Part shown: piece after piece, positions 14,188 through 21,228 of the stretch
Layout of the letters: every line of letters begins with the position of its first letter
How positions within the stretch are numbered: the first letter of the stretch is position 1
NCBI GenBank assembly: GCA_905373835.1
Contig: CAJPUN010000009.1
Coordinates: 1-22,365 of the forward strand
Length of the DNA stretch: 22,365 nucleotides
Direction of reading: 5' to 3'
Source of the DNA: Candidatus Saccharimonadota bacterium
Lineage (GTDB): Bacteria > Patescibacteriota > Saccharimonadia > Saccharimonadales > Saccharimonadaceae
Notes under the pieces: generated by a model
Database searches by the model: none
What the model was told of the DNA's origin: nothing
What the model saw: only the letters and a program-made list of their open reading frames with translations
Position numbers and translations under genes: made by a program

Positions 14188-14325
14188 ATGAAACTCCAGC
14201 GTCTACTCGCCATTCTATCTCTCCTCTGCGAGCGAGACAAAGCCACTGCTCAGGAGTTAGCAGATCGCTTTGAGGTGTCGAAGCGCAGGGTGATTCAAAA
14301 GACACAAAAAAATATTCAATACTGA
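14188..14325 (+). pseudogene. Truncated HTH transcriptional regulator (YafY/DeoR-like N-terminus), 45 aa
   Basis: The 45 residues start MKLQRLLAILSLLCERDKA and continue with AQELADRFEVSKRRV, which is the N-terminal winged-helix unit of WYL/YafY-type regulators (typical form: 'RLLaIL.lLl...kvta.eLAerFeVS.RTi.RDi..L'). The frame ends at TGA right after the recognition helix, where a full-length protein would go on for about 250 residues to the WYL domain. No continuation was seen in the other frames before the next gene. It is therefore a gene remnant, or less likely a free-standing mini HTH protein. It has a plausible promoter but only a weak ribosome-binding site (AAGG). The neighbouring VOC gene may have been its target. 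Confidence 0.65.
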
Positions 14326-14356
14326 CACACTGTTGTCATCATTTGTGGCGTATACT
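14323..14356 (+). promoter_or_regulatory. Inverted repeat and -10 box ahead of the VOC gene
   Basis: TGACA (14323-14327) and TGTCA (14334-14338) form an inverted repeat that overlaps the stop of the HTH fragment, followed by TATACT (14351-14356). The repeat lies where an operator next to the -35 region would be expected. Its use as an operator is inference. Confidence 0.35.
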
Positions 14357-14399
14357 TAAGAGGCAATACACTAATCGATATATCACAAGGAGGTACCTC

Positions 14400-14774
14400 A
14401 TGATCGACCACTTCGGCATCATCGTTCAAGACATTGAAGCAAGCAAGGCCTTTTATGAAGCGGTATTGGCACCACTGGGGTATGCCAAGACAATTGACGA
14501 ATCATATGGCGTAGGCTTTAGTAATCCAGACCGGACGCAACACACCAGGATATTTTGGCTTGGGCAAGGCGAGCCATCATCGCCACTACACTTTGCTTTT
14601 GCTGCACCGTCGCGGGCAGCAGTTGATGCATTCTATGCAGCTGGCCTAGCAGCAGGAGCACAGGACAATGGCGCACCAGGCGTGCGAGCGATCTATCATC
14701 CAGACTATTATGGTGCCTTCCTCATCGACCCAAACGGGCATAACATTGAGGCAGTGTGTCACGCTGATGCATAG
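14400..14774 (+). CDS. VOC-family (glyoxalase/bleomycin-resistance) protein
   Basis: A 124-aa single-domain vicinal-oxygen-chelate protein. The N-terminus MIDHFGIIVQDIEASKAFYEAVLAPLGY is the usual first beta-alpha-beta unit with the metal-ligand His4. The second half has LHFAFAAPSRAAVDAFY (His near 61), and the end is YYGAFLIDPNGHNIEAV with Glu near 119, the position of the last metal ligand. Length is typical. Family members act as lactoylglutathione lyases, dioxygenases or drug-binding proteins; the substrate here cannot be named. The start is the ATG with AAGGAGGT five bases upstream, not the in-frame ATG at 14343, which lacks a ribosome-binding site and adds a basic stretch foreign to the family. 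It follows a truncated HTH regulator. Confidence 0.85.
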   Translation: MIDHFGIIVQDIEASKAFYEAVLAPLGYAKTIDESYGVGFSNPDRTQHTRIFWLGQGEPSSPLHFAFAAPSRAAVDAFYAAGLAAGAQDNGAPGVRAIYHPDYYGAFLIDPNGHNIEAVCHADA

Positions 14775-14815
14775 GGATACCCCTACCCTATCAGTGGGTG
14801 GCAGGGTATCTATGC
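14769..14815 (+). terminator. Large hairpin at the end of the VOC gene
   Basis: GCATAG (14769-14774), which includes the VOC stop codon, pairs with CTATGC (14810-14815); inside, ATACCC pairs with GGGTAT and ACCC with GGGT around a TATCAGT loop. There is no T-tract, so it may be a weak terminator or an RNA-stabilising structure. Confidence 0.5.
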
Positions 14816-15213
14816 GAAGATCCTGTTGCCAATCAATAGTAGCCGAGCACGGTAGTTTGATCACTCCGCGAGTAGCGATTCTTTAGCCACTGCCAAAAGC
14901 AAAGAAGCCCGTATATAAATACCGAGCTTCTTACATTTCACTGCCAGTATCGCATAGAGATATATGCTATGGCCTACTGCCTATATGGGGGAGGGGGTAT
15001 GTTTTTGCACAAGAAGTAGACAAATAGTACGCGTCCTTACATCAAAACCATTTTTGCCTATGCGAGCCTATTCCCTACCATCTCATTTGGTAAATAATAA
15101 GTGCGCCACATAAGCTAACTTTCCTCCAACTCTTAGCGGTCAATATAACGAATACGTCGGCCATTCATAGCTTGGTAAAAGTATATGCAAGCGGAAGATG
15201 AGTAAGATCGAGC
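14816..15213. other. Gene-free stretch with one hairpin
   Basis: About 400 bp between the convergent VOC and glutamine amidotransferase genes. It holds a hairpin AAGAAGC (14902-14908) / GCTTCTT (14926-14932), which on the minus strand is followed by TGCTTTT and might be a distant terminator. No ribosome-binding site with a plausible ORF, tRNA or repeat was seen. Confidence 0.35.
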
Positions 15214-15954
15214 CTAGAGCTCTTCCTGCCGATACCGCTGCACAAACCGGCGCAGGATCTTGACTGGTTCGGTGACGGTTTGCTGGCGGGCATTGGCAAT
15301 GAGAGTATCGGCTTCGTCCGGAGCACAGTAGCCAGCGTGGCGGTAGATATCGATGCGCAGAGCGAGGCTCTCGGGGTCGAGCTCGGGATGGAACTGCGTG
15401 GCATACACATTGCGCCCCACTCGCAGCATCTGCACGCAGGTACGCGAGCGCGCCAAGACAGTACAAGCAGTTGGTGGCTCGAGCACTCCTTCTTTGTGCC
15501 CAACGAAACCGTCGAAGGTAGTGGGCAAGTCAGCGAGGAGTGGATCATCCCCAGCTGCTGGCGTGAGAGTGATAGGCACAGCACCAATTGCCTCACCATA
15601 GGCAAAGCTGGGCGCACCGCCCAGTGCCGACACCAATGCGCCAACCCCCAGGCAGGCGCCAAGAAATGGGATGTCGCGAGCAATAATCTCGCGCAGCAGT
15701 GGCATCATCGCGGCTTCGAACTGGCGCTGCTCGGCGGGCTTCTCGGCCGGAGCATAAGCAAAGTTAGCTGGGCCACCACCCATCAGCACACCACTATAGG
15801 CAGCAAGCGACTGCGCGGGGCGCTGCCCTGCCTCGATGCGCACTCGCTCGAGGTCGGTCGGTGCGAGGCCACCAAAATGCAAAAATGCCTGATATTCATT
15901 ATCCGACGCCTCGTCCTCGGGGCGCGACTGTAGCAATACAAATGGTTTCGTCAT
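15214..15954 (-). CDS. Class I glutamine amidotransferase
   Basis: A 246-aa enzyme of the type that hydrolyses glutamine to supply ammonia. The triad is visible: the nucleophile Cys101 in FLGACLGVG, and His189 and Glu191 in QFHPELD. VLMGGGPANF (57-66) forms the oxyanion strand. It resembles the free-standing 'GMP synthase-like' amidotransferases, which lack the ATP-pyrophosphatase domain of GuaA. The final 50 residues are helical. A TACACT -10 box lies seven bases upstream, and the seven bases between are AAGGAGT, so either the message is leaderless or another promoter makes the Shine-Dalgarno usable. The acceptor substrate is unknown. Confidence 0.82.
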   Translation of the reverse strand: MTKPFVLLQSRPEDEASDNEYQAFLHFGGLAPTDLERVRIEAGQRPAQSLAAYSGVLMGGGPANFAYAPAEKPAEQRQFEAAMMPLLREIIARDIPFLGACLGVGALVSALGGAPSFAYGEAIGAVPITLTPAAGDDPLLADLPTTFDGFVGHKEGVLEPPTACTVLARSRTCVQMLRVGRNVYATQFHPELDPESLALRIDIYRHAGYCAPDEADTLIANARQQTVTEPVKILRRFVQRYRQEEL

Positions 15955-15961
15955 ACTCCTT

Positions 15962-15967
15962 AGTGTA
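15962..15967 (-). promoter_or_regulatory. -10 box of the amidotransferase gene
   Basis: TACACT on the minus strand, followed by AAGGAGT and the ATG. Using this box would start the transcript at the ATG and leave out the Shine-Dalgarno sequence, a curious overlap of two initiation modes. Confidence 0.45.
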
Positions 15968-16112
15968 GCATGGCCTGGCGGTAGCTAATACCCCCTGCAT
16001 GCATGTGCTATGGGGTATGGGGTATTTATATGAGGTCATCGCAAGAAGATGCCACTCGCTTGCCGAATATCCTAGTAGCCAACGCCTCGCAAACGCGCAC
16101 TCTCGCACCAAA

Positions 16113-16141
16113 AGAGCTGCTCCTATATATGGAGCAGCTCT
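16113..16141 (-). terminator. Intrinsic terminator of the LEA-like gene
   Basis: A perfect 11-bp stem, AGAGCTGCTCC / GGAGCAGCTCT, with loop TATATAT. On the minus strand it is followed by TTTTGG. It lies about 24 nt after the stop of the gene at 16165. Confidence 0.75.
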
Positions 16142-16164
16142 GGTGGCCATAAAAGACGCAGGAT

Positions 16165-16347
16165 TTATTGATCCATCTCGCCCTTTATCTCGTGAGCTTT
16201 GTTCTCGGCGTCGTTTGCCTTGTCTTTTACAGTATCGACGGCGTTTTGCGCAGCATCTTTGGCCTTCTCAGCTACTTCTTCGGCTTTGTCTTGTACATCA
16301 TCAGCTACTTTTTGAGCTTTGGCTTTGATGTCGTCAGTAAGTCCCAT
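16165..16347 (-). CDS. Small LEA-like protein with 11-residue repeats, 60 aa
   Basis: A highly charged, Ala/Lys/Asp/Glu-rich helical protein. Four consecutive 11-residue units can be read: AQKVADDVQDK, AEEVAEKAKDA, AQNAVDTVKDK and ANDAENKAHEI. This is the pattern of LEA group 3 (LEA_4) proteins and bacterial relatives, which protect proteins or membranes under drying and other stress; it also resembles CsbD/apolipophorin-like stress proteins. No signal peptide is present. The ATG has GGAGG seven bases upstream and a minus-strand TATAAT (16388-16383), so, unlike many neighbours, it has a leader and a ribosome-binding site. A strong terminator follows, so it is a single-gene unit. The stress-protection role is a family-based inference. 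Confidence 0.75.
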   Translation of the reverse strand: MGLTDDIKAKAQKVADDVQDKAEEVAEKAKDAAQNAVDTVKDKANDAENKAHEIKGEMDQ

Positions 16348-16388
16348 GTGATGTCCTCCATGGTTAATGTTAGTACAGTTGTATTATA

Positions 16389-16670
16389 GCAATGTTGGGA
16401 AATAATAGCTAGATGCCCGATAGGCAAAAAGAGTGGCCGTTATAGCCTCATACCCTTGTTCTAATCTAATAAGCATCCTTCGTTGCTCATATTCCATTGA
16501 TGAAACGTGAAGATTCGCTATTGTGGTAATTTTTGCGTTCTTGCCCGGGCTTTACCTGACCGATAACACCCCTGTAACACTCCAGTGAGGTGCGTAATAA
16601 ATAGAGATATCACACAAGAAGTGCCGTTTCTCCTCAATCTCTCCCCTATTGATATACTAGGGGGTTCAGC
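16389..16670. other. Gene-free stretch
   Basis: Nothing is supported apart from a hairpin CCCCTA (16643-16648) / TAGGGG (16658-16663) directly after the stop of the membrane protein gene, possibly its terminator. No ORF with a ribosome-binding site was found. Confidence 0.35.
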
Positions 16671-17474
16671 CTATTTACTCACTCTATCGCGTGGGCCGCT
16701 CAGATACTCCTCCGCATCGTGGATAAGGAAGAGGCTCACGTCGTCGCGCGTCTTGCCGGCCTTATGGAAGGGTGTGCTGATGACGTGGATGAGGATGATC
16801 ATATACACCAAGACGAAGCTAATCAACCCCACCACCGTCAGACTAGCGACAAATGGGTCGATGTTGGTAATGAGCAGGAGGCCAAGCAACGCCACCACAA
16901 TAGAGCGCGCCAAGATAGATGCCGAGGGAATAAAGCGGATCCGCTGAATGTAGTCCACCCGGTGGCGATGGCGGAGCAGCACCGTCTGCTGCTGCTTGAG
17001 CTTGACAATAAAGTTGGGCGGTACATTGCCCTGCTCCATCGTGGCAAAATACGGCGTTAAGCCCCGAATATCCTGCCGGGCGTCGTAGGCCGAATGACGC
17101 ACATCGCTCGAAAACCCTTGGGCTACAGCATGCAGCTGACGCCGGAAACCATCGAGATCAAACACCGGATAGCTCTGATGAATCGCCGTGGCGTCATCAT
17201 ACATATCTTCTAGCAGCGCTGCAAACTCCGCTGGGATCCGCTCCGACTCTTTGTAGTCTGCAATCGTGGCCGAGAGCAAAAAACCAATCACAAAGGTCAC
17301 GCTGGATATCACGCTATTATGCAATGAGCTCTGCTCAATCGGCTCCCACCCCAGGCGGTGCAGGACGAACTTCACGCTCACCACCACCGTCGCTACTGCC
17401 AGCGCCTGCCAAAAAATCCGCAGGAGTTTGCCCTGCTGCTTGATCTGTTTTATCTGCTTGATAGGTCGATTCAT
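16671..17474 (-). CDS. Four-helix membrane protein, bestrophin/DUF4239-like
   Basis: A 267-aa integral membrane protein with four predicted transmembrane helices in two pairs: about residues 18-40 and 52-72, then 190-210 and 213-237. The middle 115 residues form a soluble helical domain. SVTFVIGFLLSATIADYKESERIPAE after helix two and ISTPF after helix four resemble bestrophin-like (DUF4239-type) anion-channel relatives; this is an impression from the layout, so confidence in the family is modest. The basic N-terminus (RPIKQIKQIKQ) favours a cytoplasmic location for that end. The -10 box TATAAT lies nine bases before the ATG, with TTGCTC 16 bp further upstream, so the leader would be only 2-3 nt; there is no Shine-Dalgarno sequence. 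Confidence 0.7.
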   Translation of the reverse strand: MNRPIKQIKQIKQQGKLLRIFWQALAVATVVVSVKFVLHRLGWEPIEQSSLHNSVISSVTFVIGFLLSATIADYKESERIPAEFAALLEDMYDDATAIHQSYPVFDLDGFRRQLHAVAQGFSSDVRHSAYDARQDIRGLTPYFATMEQGNVPPNFIVKLKQQQTVLLRHRHRVDYIQRIRFIPSASILARSIVVALLGLLLITNIDPFVASLTVVGLISFVLVYMIILIHVISTPFHKAGKTRDDVSLFLIHDAEEYLSGPRDRVSK

Positions 17475-17624
17475 AATTTTTCTATTATACCGTATCTGGT
17501 GAGGAGAGCAATTGTCTTGCCTAGCGATATGACAAAACCTAATGCGGCAATTTATTATTCATTGTGTGAGATAAACCAAGCACACTCCATACTAACTTAT
17601 GTTATACCCACACCCCTACTCCCC

Positions 17625-18194
17625 TTATAGGTCACCCCTATGGCGCGGCGCAAGCTCCTCCACCGAGGCAACATCGCGCAGCCACGGGAAATACCGCAGC
17701 AGCACTGCCGATTGCACAAGCTCCTGCCAGGAAATTGCGCGAGTAGTAATCCGCTCGCCCGCATCACAGCACGGTGGCATGTGGCGCACTGGTCGCCGGG
17801 CCAATACCAGGTGGATGAACCACTCCATCTTCGGCTCAGGCTGCACCACTTCCAGCAGCTGCCAGTCGGCAAACTCCCAGCCTGTCTCCTCGCGCAGTTC
17901 ACGCTGGGCTGCTGCAATGATGGTCGCATCCTCAGGGTCAACCCGCCCGGCTGGCAAATGGCCACGCCGCACAATGCCGCCTGGCTGCTCCTCGTCGTTT
18001 ACGAGCACCTTGCCCGCATCATCCACCGCAATGACGAGCACCGTATCGGGCCGGCGCACCATCTCGAAGGTCGCCACCGAGCCATCATACAGCCGCTGTG
18101 GCCACTGATAAACACTAAATATCTCGCCCACAAAGACACACTGTGCCTCGGGCGGAATCATCCGAGCATGGGATGGAATGGTACGTTGTGTCAT
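17625..18194 (-). CDS. Nudix hydrolase (ADP-ribose pyrophosphatase-like)
   Basis: Hydrolyses nucleoside diphosphates linked to another moiety; the N-terminal beta region followed by a Nudix box resembles ADP-sugar pyrophosphatases. The box reads GRVDPEDATIIAAAQREL then REETGW. Compared with the consensus Gx5Ex7REUxEExGU it has one extra residue between the first Gly and the REL core, while the catalytic REL.EE is intact. I start at the ATG at 18194 (189 aa), not the upstream in-frame ATG at 18236, because TACAAT lies six bases before it and the homology begins there. It is divergent from hpt across a 100-bp gap with two leaderless promoters. A nucleotide-salvage or clean-up role fits that neighbour. 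Confidence 0.85.
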   Translation of the reverse strand: MTQRTIPSHARMIPPEAQCVFVGEIFSVYQWPQRLYDGSVATFEMVRRPDTVLVIAVDDAGKVLVNDEEQPGGIVRRGHLPAGRVDPEDATIIAAAQRELREETGWEFADWQLLEVVQPEPKMEWFIHLVLARRPVRHMPPCCDAGERITTRAISWQELVQSAVLLRYFPWLRDVASVEELAPRHRGDL

Positions 18195-18200
18195 GATGGT

Positions 18201-18287
18201 ATTGTAGCATTGTTCACGTCTCCACGCATTTCTCACTGCACATCATCTTCCAAAAAATTCGCCCCCGCACCCCATATCTGCTACAAT
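18201..18287. promoter_or_regulatory. Divergent leaderless promoters of the Nudix and hpt genes
   Basis: TACAAT occurs once on each strand: minus 18206-18201, six bases before the Nudix ATG, and plus 18282-18287, seven bases before the hpt ATG. Neither gene has a Shine-Dalgarno sequence. The -35 boxes are weak. Confidence 0.55.
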
Positions 18288-18294
18288 AATCCTT

Positions 18295-18831
18295 ATGCAT
18301 AATGATATCGAAACAATCCTCTTTACCAACGATGACATTGCGCGTGCTGTGGCGCGCCTGGGCCAGCAGCTGAGCCAGGAGTACGCCGATAAAAACCCGC
18401 TGGTGGTGGGGATTTTGCGCGGAGCAGCGCCCTTTATGATCGACCTGGTGCGGGCGATGGATTGCATGCTGGAAATCGACTTTATGGATGTTTCGAGCTA
18501 TGGCGATGAACTTACCTCCACCGGCAATGTGCGCATCCTCAAGGATCTCGACACAGACGTAGCTGGCCGGCATGTGCTACTGGTAGAAGACATCGTAGAT
18601 ACAGGCCACACCGCCCAGGCGCTGTTTGATTTATTTGCGGAGCGCCACACCGCCAGTACTAAGCTCTGCACCCTGCTAGATAAGCCCGAGCGCCGCACGG
18701 TGGATGTGCAGGCCGATTACATTGGCATCCCCACCCCCAATGAATTCGTGGTGGGCTACGGCCTCGACTACCGCCAGCACTACCGCAACTTGCCGTATAT
18801 TGGTGTACTAAAGCCTGCAGTGTATCAGTAG
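18295..18831 (+). CDS. hpt: Hypoxanthine phosphoribosyltransferase
   Basis: Purine salvage: converts hypoxanthine or guanine plus PRPP to IMP or GMP. The 178-aa protein has the PRPP-binding motif VLLVEDIVDTGHTA near residues 99-112, an N-terminal VVGILRGAAPFMIDL, the flexible-loop region SSYGDELTSTGNV, and a C-terminal FVVGYGLDYRQHYRNLPYIG, all typical of bacterial Hpt. Length is usual. The ATG is seven bases after a TACAAT box with no Shine-Dalgarno, so the message is probably leaderless. Salvage of host purines fits an organism with reduced biosynthesis. Divergent from a Nudix hydrolase. Confidence 0.95.
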   Translation: MHNDIETILFTNDDIARAVARLGQQLSQEYADKNPLVVGILRGAAPFMIDLVRAMDCMLEIDFMDVSSYGDELTSTGNVRILKDLDTDVAGRHVLLVEDIVDTGHTAQALFDLFAERHTASTKLCTLLDKPERRTVDVQADYIGIPTPNEFVVGYGLDYRQHYRNLPYIGVLKPAVYQ

Positions 18832-18864
18832 GGCGCCCGCCGACACCTAGCACCTAACACCCAA

Positions 18865-18893
18865 CAACCCCACACAATGATAGCGTGGGGTTG
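18865..18893. terminator. Hairpin between convergent hpt and lectin genes
   Basis: A perfect 9-bp stem, CAACCCCAC / GTGGGGTTG, with an 11-base loop. It lies between two convergent stop codons and probably serves both, although the T-tracts are short. Confidence 0.6.
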
Positions 18894-18917
18894 CTTGTGT
18901 ATACTGCGGAGCGCGAC

Positions 18918-19802
18918 TTAGTTGTCGAACGACGCGACGATATTCATATGACCAGTTGAGGTGCCGTCAGGGTTATTTACCCAGTTACTGACAAACATCC
19001 AACCATAGGTTGCCGAAATGTAGCGCGGCTTGTTTGGGTTGTAGCCGGGCGCCCAATCCACTTCGTCGATATCATTCATGGTGCGATCAGCCACAGTCAT
19101 CCGCATGCCACCTCTGTCTTGTGGCTTGGTCGTAACGCGGCGTGAGGCCTGGAACCACTCTGGTGCTGGCTGTGCCTTGGCGCGCTTGTCCCACCAGTGT
19201 TGGCCGGGCTGGTTGATCTTAGTACCGCGGCGTGGCAACGTCCAGTACCAGCTCGATGCCCACACAGCCTTGTTGTTCTTATCGTACACAACGATATTAC
19301 GGTCATTCTGGAAGGCCAGGCGCGTACCCTTGCCCTGGGTATTGGATGACCACTGGGCAGCACCGGTGTGGCTGTAGAGCACCAGGTTGCCATCCTTTTG
19401 GAAGGTGAGGATAAATTCGCGGCCACCGCTAGTTTTGCCCGTCGTCAGGCAGAAGTTGTTTGGAGTAAAGTTGACGGTCTTGTTGCCCCATTCGAAAATA
19501 CTAGTGCGTTCATACACGGCCTTCGTCTTTTTATCATAATACTCGCCGCCGCTTAGCGTCCAGTGGTAGGTATCATAGAATTCGTTCTTGGGGCCACCCG
19601 CAGCACCTAGGCCACGACCGTCCTCGGTTGTCTTCCAGTACTCGTATGAGTTCATGCTTTTGACCCGGCCGATCATTGCACTACACGTATTGCGAGCATC
19701 ATTGATCTCGCGCTGGGTCGCACCAGCTTGTGCACCACCAAAGCACACCAATGCAGCCACAACTGCCGCACCAGCCAGCGGGTAGATTGCTAACTTTTTC
19801 AT
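18918..19802 (-). CDS. Secreted B-lectin (mannose-binding, GNA-like) protein, copy 1
   Basis: A 294-aa exported protein. Residues 1-28 are a signal peptide with a probable AGA/T cleavage site. After an N-terminal helical part with Cys40 comes a bulb-type lectin domain (about 115-190) with two intact QxDxNxVxY sugar-binding motifs: QKDGNLVLY (135-143) and QNDRNIVVY (165-173). Cys40 and Cys118 may form a disulfide. The remaining 100 residues are beta-rich, with PGQHWWDK and PEWFQASRR. I take the third Met as the start because AAAGGAG is then eight bases away. A second copy lies upstream. Such lectins serve as adhesins or as lectin-like bacteriocins; which applies here is unknown. TATAAT at 19855-19850 gives a 40-nt leader. 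Confidence 0.85.
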   Translation of the reverse strand: MKKLAIYPLAGAAVVAALVCFGGAQAGATQREINDARNTCSAMIGRVKSMNSYEYWKTTEDGRGLGAAGGPKNEFYDTYHWTLSGGEYYDKKTKAVYERTSIFEWGNKTVNFTPNNFCLTTGKTSGGREFILTFQKDGNLVLYSHTGAAQWSSNTQGKGTRLAFQNDRNIVVYDKNNKAVWASSWYWTLPRRGTKINQPGQHWWDKRAKAQPAPEWFQASRRVTTKPQDRGGMRMTVADRTMNDIDEVDWAPGYNPNKPRYISATYGWMFVSNWVNNPDGTSTGHMNIVASFDN

Positions 19803-19990
19803 TGTCATCACTCCTTTGTAGAGAAGAGTTAGGCTAATATATATGCCTGATTATAGCCAATGCATATAAAACAAAAAAGACACAAATGATGCATAATTAA
19901 CAACTATCTGGTATATGATTGCTTTCCTACACACAAAAAAACACCGCCCTCCCCTACCCCTCACCTCTGATGCTAGCCACTTCACCTACC

Positions 19991-20021
19991 AAAAACCCCG
20001 CACCATCATCTGATGCGGGGG
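19991..20021 (-). terminator. Intrinsic terminator of lectin copy 2
   Basis: On the minus strand CCCCGC...GCGGGG with an inner ATCA/TGAT stem, followed by TTTTT. It lies 42 nt past the stop of the gene at 20063 and separates the two lectin genes transcriptionally. Confidence 0.8.
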
Positions 20022-20062
20022 TAAGCCAGCTAAGTAAGGTACTCGCTTACGACAAGCGCTGC

Positions 20063-20923
20063 TTAGTTATCAAACGTCCCAACGATGTTGACGTGGTTTC
20101 GTATGCCATCACCTCGTGCTTCGTTGGTTACCACTACCGAGCCATAGGTAGCGCGCTGTGGGTACTGTGGCGAGGCCCAGTTGGTCTCGGGGATACCCTC
20201 GATGGTGCGGTCGGTGGCGCGCAGGGTGAGCACGCCAGTGTCTTGTGGCTTGGTTGTAGTGCGGCGTGTGGCGTGGAACCACTCTGGTGTTTGCTGTGCC
20301 TTGCCATAGCCGTGCCACCAGCGCTGGCCGGGCTGAGCAATCTTAGCACCGCGGCGTGGCGTGCTCCACTGCCAGCTGGATGCCCAGATGGCTTTGTCGT
20401 TCTTGTCGTACACAACGATGTTGCGATCGCCCTGGAAGGCCAGGCGTGCACCCTTACCTTGAGTATTCGATGCCCACTGAGCTGTACCAGTGTGGCTATA
20501 AAGCACCAAGTTGCCATCCTTTTGGAAGGTAAGAAGAAGCTCGCGACCACCCGTCGTCTTGCCACTACTCAGGCAGAAATTCCCTGGCGCAAAGTTGACT
20601 GTCTTGCTCCCCCAGACGAAGCGCCCGCTGTTGGCAAATGATTCGTTGGAGGCCCAGTCGTACACCTCTGTGCCGGCTACCACCCAGCCATGCTGCTGGC
20701 GAAAGCTGTTGGTTGCGTCGGCGCTGTGATCCTCTGGATAGCCATCCGGCATCTTCCAGTAGGCATATGCATTGGCTGCCTTGACCTGCCCTACCACTGT
20801 GCTACACGCCGCCCGCGCTGCACTGAGCTCTTGCTCGGTAGCATGAGCTGGCGCACCACTCAGGCACACCATGGCTGCGGCCACTGCCACGCCTGCCAGC
20901 GAATAGTTAATTAACTTCGTCAT
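20063..20923 (-). CDS. Secreted B-lectin (mannose-binding, GNA-like) protein, copy 2
   Basis: A 286-aa paralogue of the protein at 18918-19802. Signal peptide 1-28 with APAHA/T cleavage. The lectin motifs are QKDGNLVLY (134-142) and QGDRNIVVY (164-172). Cys40 and Cys117 are conserved with copy 1. Blocks nearly identical to copy 1 run from about residue 105 to 225 (KTVNFAP, LTFQKDGNLVLYSHTG, SNTQGKG, PRRG, TTKPQD), whereas 58-104 and 245-275 differ strongly in sequence and length. Expression signals: TATACT (20962-20957), a leader of about 30 nt, and AAAGGAGG seven bases before the ATG; its own terminator follows. The two genes are therefore separate units that may be expressed differently. 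Secreted sugar binding is well supported; adhesin versus toxin remains open. Confidence 0.87.
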   Translation of the reverse strand: MTKLINYSLAGVAVAAAMVCLSGAPAHATEQELSAARAACSTVVGQVKAANAYAYWKMPDGYPEDHSADATNSFRQQHGWVVAGTEVYDWASNESFANSGRFVWGSKTVNFAPGNFCLSSGKTTGGRELLLTFQKDGNLVLYSHTGTAQWASNTQGKGARLAFQGDRNIVVYDKNDKAIWASSWQWSTPRRGAKIAQPGQRWWHGYGKAQQTPEWFHATRRTTTKPQDTGVLTLRATDRTIEGIPETNWASPQYPQRATYGSVVVTNEARGDGIRNHVNIVGTFDN

Positions 20924-21129
20924 ACACCCTCCTTTGTGTTAGGTTGTTGTGCCTCTAGTATACCCCACTATCCTCTGTTGTAATAGCCCAAAAGACCATC
21001 CCTTATTACCCCATCTCTGTAGTGGTGTAAAAACCACATCGTGCTGTGGAAATCGCGTGGATAACTGCCCACACTGCGAGAATATACAGTGCTCTCTCGC
21101 CCTGGCAAAAATATGCATTATGCAGCGAG

Positions 21130-21185
21130 TCTTGCAAGATTATGGGCCTAACCTCTTGCAAAAAACTAACCATAAGCGTTATAAT
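21130..21185 (+). promoter_or_regulatory. Promoter of the GH16 gene with repeated TCTTGCAA boxes
   Basis: TTGCAA (21156-21161) and TATAAT (21180-21185) have an 18-bp spacer. The octamer TCTTGCAA occurs at 21130-21137, where it is part of the palindrome TCTTGCAAGA, and again at 21154-21161, overlapping the -35 box. CGTTAT (21177-21182) and ATAACG (21193-21198) form a further inverted repeat around the start site. A regulator could bind there; this is inference. Confidence 0.5.
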
Positions 21186-21228
21186 CATAGCCATAACGTT
21201 TTTAGACAAAAACAGGGGGGACAAAACG

